In this document: piece after piece, positions 22,701-32,800 of the stretch | Numbering within the stretch: the first letter of the stretch is position 1 | How the letters are laid out: every line of letters starts with the position of its first letter | From: Cladopsammia gracilis | Taxonomy: Eukaryota > Cnidaria > Anthozoa > Scleractinia > Dendrophylliidae | NCBI GenBank assembly: GCA_022457155.1 | Contig: JAJGOT010000240.1 | Span: 696,001 to 760,000 of the forward strand | Length of the DNA: 64,000 nt | Direction: 5' to 3' | Notes under the pieces: model-generated | The model's input: only the letters and a program-made list of their open reading frames with translations | The model's database searches: none | What the model was told of the DNA's origin: nothing | Position numbers and translations under genes: made by a program

Positions 22701-25700
22701 CTTAATCACCCCTTCAGCCTTCAACTCCTTCAAAGCTTCTTCGACTAACGCTTTGCGAGCCGGTGTAATAGGGCGAGCTTTCCAAAATCGAGGCTTTGTC
22801 CCTTCTTTTGGGTGGAGTCGTGCCTGAATATTCTTCATCTTGCCCAGTCCTTCAAAAAAAAAAAAAACACTCGCATGTTTATCCAAAACATCTGCTAGGG
22901 ATGGGTGGGTACCAGATGTTTCCAACGTAAGTAGTGGCTAGTTCAGATGAATCGACTCTAACCACTCTCTAGCAAATAGGGTGGGCCCCTCGTTCTCTGT
23001 CACGTAGACTGGGAGCTCCTTAGATTGCCCGTTATATTCAACAGTCACATAGCAGAACCCCGTGGGTTTCACTGTCTCGCCAGTGTAGGTACGTAACTTC
23101 AATGTGGTTTCCTTTAAGGGCACATGACGGAGGTACTCATGATACACTCTCTTGCTCATGATAGATACAGCACACCCTGTATCCAGCTCCATAGCCACTG
23201 GTCGACCTTCCAGGTAGACATCTAGGGAAATGGGCTTCCGATCCTTGTTACCAGAAAGGTTTAGCTTTTTAGTTATTTTGGGTAACCAGCTACTGTATCT
23301 ATTTTTAATTAATGAATTATGTATACATCTTTTGTAATTTTACAGTACGAATAAACGTTGTTGTTGTTGTTGTAGAAACATGGAAAAGTTCTCCATATTC
23401 TTCTTCACTTTCCCCCGAGTCGTGACCTTCTCCAACATGTACTCTAAAATTGGTTAATTGCTGATTGGCCTGTTTCTTTTTGCACGCGCATTGGGTGTGT
23501 CCTATTATCCCACAGTGATAACAGCGTTCTTTGATAAAAGGGCACCTTTGCGAATTGTGTGACCCCGCACAGCGGTAACAGGGTTTAGGTTGCTTTACAA
23601 CCTTACTCTGGGTGCCCTGTGGCTTTCGTGGTGGCTTAGTTGCGGATTGGTGATCCCCAGTTTTAGTGGCATCAAGCTTATTAACCAGAGCGCCTGGGTC
23701 CTGCTCCCCTTTGAGGGCTTGCACATCTTTAGCAGCTTGCTCTATCGCCAGACACTTTTGGACCGCGACACTGATCGAAAGAGAGATCGGCGAGTTTCAC
23801 TTTCAACAACTCGGTAATCACTTTTGAGCCGTGGATACCCGAAACCAAACGGTCTCGAAGGCGCTCGGTTCGCATCACCTCCCCGAACTTGCATTCCGTG
23901 GCCAAATGCGTCAGTGTGGCTACATACTGACTTACTGACTCACCGGAATTCCGAGCCCGGTTATCAAACTCGAACCTGGCAACAAGCGCCGACCTTTCAA
24001 GTTTCAGTTGTTTCTGCATTCGCTCCACGATCAAATCGTAGGTGATAGTCTCGGCCTTCAACAGTTTGGGGGCGACGAGGTCCTTCGCTAGTTGATAAGT
24101 TTCCGCAGGAAGGTTCGTCAAGAGAACTGCTTTCTTTGTTTTGGCGTCACTCACTCCGTTTGCAATAAAGTAAAAGTCCAACTGTTTGGTATAGGACTCC
24201 CAGTCAGTCCCCACCTAGCCTGCGTAGCAAGCGTTCCCGTACGAACGAATTTTTCCGCATTCTGGCCGCGCGAAAATTGGGGCGAGAGCAAAAAATCAGA
24301 GGACGGGGGTGGGAGTGGGGAGATGAGGGAACGCTTGCCTGCAAACCCCACGATTTTGAAAAACGCCGTTCGTCCACGAACGGGGCTCCTGATTGGTGCG
24401 GTGTGGTCACCTTGAGTGACAGGTTTGACAAGTAGCTATCAAATTTTCACGCAAAATATTTTGAGCGTGACTTGTGATCAAAGGATGAAAGATCAAAACA
24501 TCTGAAAGATTTTGAAACGTGTTTGAACGAAGTTTTGTCGGAGCTGAGCGAAGCGGGGCTTGCTTTTACTTTGAAAACGGAACAAGAACCTAAAGGGCAA
24601 TTGGCCATCCTTTTAACGGCAACGATTTAATGGCCGTATTGCCAACAGGATTCGGCAAGAGTAATTTTTCAGTTGTTTGTTGTGGTGTGCGGAGTGCGAA
24701 GTAAAAGGCAAGGAGGTACAAGCTATTCCAGTATTATTCAGTGTTATTTCTCCATTGCAAAGCATAATTCGGGATCCAGTCGAAGAGGTAAATTGTATGG
24801 TGATGACCGCGTGCGATTTAAATGAAAAACTGGACTGCTTGGACGATGGGAAATTTGGAAGTACGCACGTATTTAATTAGTCAAAGTTACACAAGGATTT
24901 CCTCGCTTAAATGGAAGGCATAGAAAGAAAACAATATGTACCTTATTCCTCTATTAATAATAGGCCAGGAAATGTTTTTCTTAGACTTGAGTAGACCCGT
25001 TGAAAAAAATTATCGTGGTTTAGTTTGACTGTTGCCGTCCATGTCTGTTTGTAGTAATCGGTAATGCCTATTTTAAATTGGTTGGATCGATACAAAAAAG
25101 GCGAGTCAAAAGCCAAATAATACCTAAATCCAGTCATTAAGGTTTAGACTTTCTCAAAAACCTAACTGATTCCAATTGACACCTGATTTCATCCCAAATT
25201 TTAAAGTTGAAAGTGATCTATTTCGGCGGCTGTTTGTTTTTATCGGCGTTGAATTGAAAGTGGCAAGTGTGGGAAGATCTATTTGCATTTGTGGACCGAT
25301 TCGAGTTTTATTTTGGTCACAGCAAAATATAAGATGAAATGAAGCTGAATGATTAGTGCTCGTACCATAGAAAAGTCAGAAAATAGCGAGGAAAGCGAAG
25401 ATTGATTTTGAACTAGAAATAATATAACCGTAAACAAACACAGCAGTACAGTCGCGCGCTGAGTAGTTGAGCTGAGCTGAGCAGCGTTATAATTTTATTA
25501 GCGGGAATTATTTCACCGGCTCTGTTAACCGGTGTTGGATTCAATAAGTCAAAGCAAGCAAATATACGGATATTTCTTCTAATTTAAGTCGGCATTGTTT
25601 TGAAATGGCGAGAAGGTTTATTATTCCATGAATCTGTGAGGACATTTTAACCGTTTACAAATCTTTTGAAGGAAGTAAAATTCTACATCCGGTAATCTGT

Positions 25701-26780
25701 AATTGGCTTATTTGTTGACAAGCCGTCAATCGGCAAATGAAATCAACCGTGACAAATGGGTGGGCGTTTTTCAAAATCATGGGGTTTGCAGGCAAGCGTT
25801 CCCTCATCTCCCCACTCCCACCCCCGTCATCCGATTTTTTGCTCTCGCCCCAATTTTCGCGCGGCCAGAATGCGGAAAAATTCGTTCGTACGGGAACGCT
25901 TGCTACGCAGGCTAGTCCCCACCACATACTTCGTCACCTTGCCAATGGCGTTTATCTTCGCAGCCGTGCTCGGTGTCCCCGCTTCGTCTGGCATGTTCTC
26001 GTCGTGTTTCTCGACTAAACTCCGGTTCCCTCCGCATGCGCTTGATTCTGGTGAGTCAATAACGTCCTCGTCGCCAAATTGTTGTGTATTTCCAAAAAAC
26101 CAAATGAAACCAGATCAAGATGGCGGAAAGACAAAACTATATTTCGTAGATCAAACCTCCTTTACAGCCTTATATGGTAAACAGGTCACATGATATAAAT
26201 AGTGCACAGGAAACCCGACGAACATCTAACAGCTTTCTTTCTTTCTAAGGAAAGGCTGCGGATTGTCATTTGTTGTTTAGAATAGTTAGTAAGATTGAAA
26301 TGACGCGCGACTGGTTTGGATGCGTCTTTGTCATTTTTTTTAACGTCTCGGAGATGTTGACAAAAACGGTCGCCCAGTCTCCTCCCTGTTTCGCCAATGT
26401 ATATCTTTTTGCAAAAAGTACGTTTTATGCAGTAGACAACATTTACGGAGGTGCATGTGAAACGATCAGTGATTTTAATAGATCGTTTGAGTCCCGTTAT
26501 TTTGTCCGCGTTGTGAATGAAAGGACAACTGTTACATCGTGTGCGTGTGCATTTAAAAGTTCCCGGTTCATCGTCAGATTTCAGTGCGCTCGGCTCTTGA
26601 AAGTTGCTTATGTTTTTGTCACGGTTGAATGAAATTAATGGGGGTTGTAAAAAAATTCTGCCAGTTTCGGGGTCGTTTTGGAGTAATTTGAATTTTTTTT
26701 TTAAATGCTTTTGACTATGTTAAATGCACACGCACACGATGTAACTAAGCTAAATTATCGTGTTTCACCGCCCCCCCCCC

Positions 26781-26858
<78 letters not shown>

Positions 26859-29800
26859 GACGCAACACCACAATTTCTCTAGAAACAAACGCCATTCATT
26901 TGAAATCCTAATCTTATCCTACCTTGATCTATAATAAGGCTGCGTTTTTTGGGGAGAATCCGAAATTGGATTTGTCATCTCAGATCATATGGATTTTTCA
27001 TGACCAAAAAACGAAAAATCCTAAAACGGACCATTTAACGTAAAAAACCGTTGGTATGCAAATGAAACTACAGTTGAACCTCTCTAATACGGACATCGAA
27101 GGGACATAGCAAAGTGTCCGTATTATAGAGGTCACCACGATGATGTCACTTTTAATACTCCACTGGCAGTTTTTGTTCAGTAACTAAAAACAGGCCCACA
27201 CTCGTCTTTTAACTGCATCTAAATTGATTAATATACAGCATTGAGACACTACATTGTGTACTACATTGTAAAATTCTCAGCTACATAAACTAGGTATAGA
27301 GCGTTTTCACATATTTTATTTTTTTTTATTTACATGACGTCATAAAAATTAAAAAATCTAAAGTATACATCCTACAAAGCTGTTTCTAACATGGTATATG
27401 GATACCAGTGTTATAATCTTTCACAAAAAGTTTCAGGTTTTAACGATGTTTTGCTTCCGATTTATAAAGGTTTTAAATGTGTCACGCAATCCGTCACGCT
27501 ATTTCAAATAAGCCGTGAAAATCAACAAAATTGAACCAGTTGAATGTTATTTTTGAATTATAGATGCTTATGAGCCGATTTAATTGAACTTATGGTGAAT
27601 ACAATATTTTGTGATGAGATTTTTGGTGCAATTAAGGTTTTGAATTTTTGGCCGCCATGTTGGTGTACCAAAGTGGTACACCAAGATGGCCGCTCCATAC
27701 ATTTCTTACTAAAAATGTCTAACACTCGTTCGCCTATAACTCTTGAAATAAATGCTCTTGCGCTTCAAAATTTGGCCCAGATGTGTAGTTTTACAATCTC
27801 TACAATTCCATAGACATTTTGGAATCGAAAACGGCTTCTGAATTTTGATATGACGTCAGTGAAAACGCTCTATACGAATCACTGCTTTAAAACGAAACGA
27901 ACTACAACGCAATGCTGCATGTGAAAAAGTAATATAAAGTACAATTCTGAAAACGTTTTGCGATATATGTTTTAGCCTGTTCCAGGCGTTCAGATAGTGG
28001 GGAAAGCGCGAATAGTTGGGGAAGGCGCGCGAGCGAAAAAAAGCGGGGAGATTGGGGAGAGGAAGCGAGGGAGCGCCTATAAACAAACTTAACAAACAGT
28101 TGTTCTGGTATACCGGATTCCGGTATACCCTCTGATTGGTCAATTATGACACTTTCTGTTGACACTCGAGCGCTGATGAGTAAGAAGATATGGCGGAGGA
28201 AAGACAGCTATCATCGAGTCACGCTGAGATCGAAATCGTTGTAAACAACGTACTCAAAGACTTCCCGAATATCGTATCTCTTTGCGAAGAACAGGAAGAT
28301 TGCTTGAAAAACCTTGTTCCCTCGTCGTCCCGTATTTCTTTGGCCATTGCGTCGTTAATAAGCGGCCACTACAAGCGAATTATGGTCCTCACCAGAGCTT
28401 GCAAGAGCGAGAGAACGTCGCGATTTCGCATCGCTGTCAGCCGTCGGCGCACGCTTCGCTGAGGGAGTATGTCTTATCGGCGACCTTGTGTAGGTTTGCT
28501 AACATCAGATTTCTGTTCACTTTCATCCATTTTGTGGCCTAACGAGCGAGCAATGTCGGCCAACACCAAGCTCTTCGCTCCAGAATATCCAACAATATCC
28601 TTAGTTTTAACTACACTAAAAAGGGACACACGCGGAACTTTGGTTTATGAAAACTTCACATTTGTTTAGCAAAACCTACAACACGTTGAAGGATGGACTG
28701 GCAATTCATTTGCAGAAGAACGTGACAACGATCGGACGTCGAAACGCAGACTAAAGATCATATTTCCCGGGATATCTAATCCCGAGAAATCTTATCCGGT
28801 TGTATATAATTGACATATGATTGACAACTGAGCTGGCGGTCTAAAAGTGGGCGGATGGACCTTTTGTTGAGTTTGTTTACAGGCGTTCCCTCGTCTCCCC
28901 GCATTTTTCTCGCTCGCTTTTCTTCGCGCCTTCCCCAGCTATTCGCGCTTTTCCTACTATCTGAACGCCTGGAACAGGCTATATATGTTTGTAACCACAA
29001 ACAGGAAATGGTATTACTAACTCAAACTATCATCACCTGATCACCGGAGTGTCCGTAATAAATAGAGGTTGAGTTTACATGAATTTGCTCTCTGGGGCCG
29101 AGATTTAGTGTCCGTTGTCCGTATTACAGAGGGTCCGTGTTATAGAGTTTTTTTTTAAGAAAATGTGAGAATTTTGTCGGGACACAGGAAACTGTCCGTA
29201 ATTGAGAGGTGTCCGTATTAGAGAGGTGCCCGTAAGGAGAGGTTGGAATGTATTTTTACTCGCTTGTGTTTATCAGTCTGCTTGACAAATACATTTGCAG
29301 TTTTCAAAATATACGCAATAACATCTTACCTGAATTGCCCATGATAAGAAATCGTGAAAGAAACAAAACAGCGAACGGAATGAGTAAATTCGCACGAAGG
29401 ACCGCTTGTCAGATGTACTTTTTTCGAATCCATTCCCAAAAAAACGCTCAGATCACGAATCTAAAAATCCGGATTGGAGGGGGACATTGGGGATTTGCGG
29501 TGTTACGGTGTTGCTCATTTTTTTATGCGGTGTTGCGGTGAATAAAATCCCAGTTTGCGGTGTTACGGTGATCTCAAACCCTATGGTGTGCGATGTTTGC
29601 GCTTTAAAGTTTGTGGTGTTCGGTAGAACGAAATTATCTGCGGTGTTGCCGTTTCCTGTTTGACCCTAAATTTAGCCTGTATATATGTTATATATTCCGT
29701 ACTTATTTGTGAAAAGCACGTACCATTATGTTAAATTTGTAACAAAAAGCACTCCAATACTGTCTACTAGCTTCCACTTAATCTTCAATACTCTGCTGGT

Positions 29801-32800
29801 CGCCAATCCTAAGCCTTTTTCATGGTAACTTGACAAAAAGATATATTGCGGTGACGGTGTTTCGTCAACTTTTCTTGTGGTGATGCGGTGTTTGGTAATT
29901 TTTTTTGCGGTGTTGCCGTGTTCAGAGCCCCCCAATGTCCCCCTCGGATTGAGATTTGATCTTAAAAAATCTCACCGAAGTATGGATTCAACGGATTCAT
30001 GATCCGTTTTTGGATTTTGGTAAAAAAAACCCCGCAAAATCATTTTTTGATCCAAGAATCCGGATTCTGATTTTCCATGAAAAAAAGCCTTTTAAGTTGT
30101 AGCCTGAGAAAAAAGACGTCGTTTCGCGGCGCTACCACTGCTGCCCCTGCGAAACGGACGTCTGAGAAATGAGCGCCAAACTCTTGTACGCGTCACGTGA
30201 CCGCTACCCAGATCTGGGTAGTGCTTCTGATTGGTTAAAACAATTTCCCTCGCGGCACATGTGGATCACGCGCGTATGTTGTTTTCAAGAATATCCAACA
30301 CAGATTTCTCTTGTGTGTTATGTGTAAATCTCATCAACGACACTTCGTCACGACATACTCAGCATGGGAGATCAAAGAGCGGAGAAGAACGTTTATAATG
30401 AATTGCCGTTTGAAGTGAATTTGTGAGGCGGGCCCGAAGTCAGGTATCGATCTGTGCAAGACTTGACTTCGCCTACTCAAAAAGAGGAAAGGACTTCTAG
30501 GCAATATTAAAAACGTCGAACGTCAACTGGGTTTTTATCGAACCTGCACCGTAAGTACGCCATCTAAAACTAGTTTGACTGTGCCTTCATTTCCGAAAGA
30601 AGTATCACCTATCTCAAAACTGGAACACAGGCTACATAGCTCGTCGAATATCTTCTTGGCTTTCCGTTCGTATCACACTCGAAGCGGCAGACTTTACTAA
30701 GAATTTCCATGCATTCTTGGAAAACTACGGTAAAGGAAATTACATTTTAAAATGTGGATATAATTTGTTAGAAATATTTCATTGATTGCTTCTTTATGCT
30801 ATCAATAGTTTTTGTGAAATATTTAGAAAGCTCGGCCACATTCGGTTGAGCGATTGTACAGGAAATTCGCTTGCGTGGACAATTTCCCAGATGCGTTATA
30901 ATGTAATGCGTTTTGTTTTTGAGAGTAATGCACCAGTCAGTGGAAAGCCCCGCGCCATCCTACCTGGGGAATGCGGGGCATCAGCGAGGCATTAGCAGGG
31001 CATTAGCGGGGCATTTGAGCGAAATTAGACTGCCTCTGTTGCCCTGGTATGCGGGGCTTTCGACAACATTAGGCACAAGTTTCACTGACCGGGGACCATT
31101 AGTGGGGCTTAGGCGGCGATTCGCATCTGACGCCATCTTGGATTGGGCTCACAGAGAACACTGGAAATCCATACGACAAAGAGCCTCAAAAACAAATTTA
31201 GTGCTAGGAGTAAAAATGGTTAAATTTTTCAGTACGAATATTGTTTAGACGAAGTAAGAAACAAAACCTGCCGATATAGTTCACTGGTATTACACTCTCG
31301 GTGATAAATTAATTCCTTTTCACCGCGGGTATTGTCCAAAAAGTCGAGAAGGAAGATAAGCAGTGGTCATCAGTGGTCATATGTATGTAGATGATTTCTA
31401 CCGTTCATTGTGAGGAAAATATGAACATATTACTTTATCCTGTTCGCTGGATGAAGCATATTTTAGTACATGCGTTTTCTTTTACTTCTACGTTCATGTA
31501 TTGGTTGTTTTTTACTTATTTCAAAGCGGCAGCAATTGAGAAAAATAAAGCACGTGTTTACTACAGTCTTGTCTAGTTTTATTGTTAAGAACCATTTTAA
31601 AATTTGTAGTAATAACTTTATTGATGCTATGTAGACCACTGTTTTCTCCATCCGGATTCCCCGGGGCCGGGGGACAAAAGTGCGGATTAGTCTTGAAAAA
31701 GTGCCCCGCATGGCGGGGACTGGCGGGGCGTTAGTAGGGGATTAGTAGGTTGCTCACATCTAATGCCTCGCTATTCCCCGGGTATAATGGTGCGGGGCTT
31801 TCCACTGACTAGTGCATAATCTGATAGATGTTTTAATAAAACTTTCAACTGTGAGAATTTGTTGTCCTTTTTCTTGTGTTTGAGAATTATATTTCGCAGC
31901 TCAAATTTCATTTGCATCGCAAAATTCAAAATGTCTCCATAATTTTTTATATTTTGACTTTCAAGTTAGTTTTTCAGTCACTGATGTTTTGTATTCGAAA
32001 ATCATTCAAACTAATTATTCTAGACGGAGATGTTGCTTGTGAAGTCTGTGCAGTCTAGGGGGCTGGTCGCACTACAGTCAAAAACAAAAATCTGCCCGTG
32101 CAAAAATCGAGGAAAACAAAAGAAATCGCTCCGGTGGGACACGCTTTTTGTGGAATGTTTTTGTTTTTATGTCATTTTGCACGGGCTAAATTTTGTTTTT
32201 GACTGTAGTGCGATCATATACCATGCGCGATTTAGGGGAAACACTTATTCTACTGTTAAAACAATAGAATATTAGAACACAAAAGAACGACAATACAATA
32301 GAATACAATACCGTAGAATATATTAGAATACATAATTTTGCCTAATACAATGGAAGTGTACAATATACAATGGAGCTGACACCCGTAAATCGGGCATCAT
32401 ATGTGCGATCAGGCCCTAGGCCTAGACACAAGTATCATGCAAAATCGCTTAAATATGTTTCCGGAAATTCCCAATTTTTTTTCTAAATATCTCGAAAAAA
32501 ATTCTAAATATCTCGAAAAAGTTCTAAATATCTCGAAAATATCTGGCTTTATTCTCATAAAAATTACAGTGGTAACCTCAAAAAATAGCCTGTCATATGA
32601 AATGGCATTTTGCATTTGACCTTTCAGCATCCGCCATTTTGTTGAACAAGCAAACGCTAACATTAGACACGCACGCAAAAAATATCCGGATATTTGTGTC
32701 TAGTCCTAGTGCAGTCTGTGTGATCCACGCGTGCCGCTAGGGTAATATGAGTAGCGGTTATGCGTGACAAGTACGGGATTTTGGCGCTCATTTCTCAGAC

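Larger units (their letters stand above)
23729..25995 (-). pseudogene. Gypsy gag, split by a Mutator-like insertion
   Basis: The gag ATG lies at about 25995 (minus); the frame reads [20 protein letters not shown] before the insertion at 25914. It resumes at about 24214 with the capsid-like segment containing [13 protein letters not shown], then [16 protein letters not shown] and [19 protein letters not shown]. The intervening 1699 bp are a separate DNA transposon flanked by a 9-bp duplication of gag sequence. A frameshift follows near 23729. Confidence 0.85.
20182..26231 (-). mobile_element. Gypsy LTR retrotransposon with 5-bp target duplication, defective
   Basis: Two 152-bp direct LTRs (20182-20333 and 26080-26231) start TGTT and end AACA. 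They are flanked by the exact duplication GCTTT (20177-20181 and 26232-26236). Between them on the minus strand are gag, zinc knuckles, protease, RT and integrase. Next to the 5' LTR on the element's strand is TTTGGCGACGAGGAC, a usual Gypsy leader and primer-site string. Defects: gag is split by a Mutator-like insertion (24216-25914), there are frame changes between gag, protease and RT, and the RNase H is deleted near 21915. It sits inside a Penelope-like element and inside a laminin intron. Confidence 0.92.
27071..29249. mobile_element. Tc/mariner-Tigger-like non-autonomous element
   Basis: The left end CAGTTGAACCTCTCTAATAC then GGAC, and the right end (complement CATTCCAACCTCTCCTTACG then GGCACCTCTCTAATACGGAC), show the pogo/Tigger-type terminus with TA at the borders. 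Internal GTCCGTATTA-type words repeat near both ends. Its interior is occupied by two other insertions; no transposase was seen. Confidence 0.65.
26935..30090. mobile_element. Outer iterated-word element (words GGATT / AATCC), host of nested insertions
   Basis: The left end AAGGCTGCGTTTTTTGGGGA then GAATCCGAAATTGGATTT, and the right end (complement AAGGCTTTTTTTCATGGAAA then ATCAGAATCCGGATT), share the AAGGCT start and many GGATT/AATCC words, so they are likely termini of one element. Inside it lie the Tigger-like element, a TA-flanked MITE, Mutator-like element 2 and the GCGGTGTT element. Terminal matching is only partial. Confidence 0.5.

Noticed and set aside
20170..26236. The 152-bp direct repeats as part of the Penelope element (its own tandem ends)
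   Set aside because: They start TGTT and end AACA, are flanked by an exact GCTTT duplication, and adjoin a Gypsy leader and pol end; they are Gypsy LTRs.
26705..26911. ORF with a poly-His/Thr run
   Set aside because: It is a translation of the (CA)n microsatellite.
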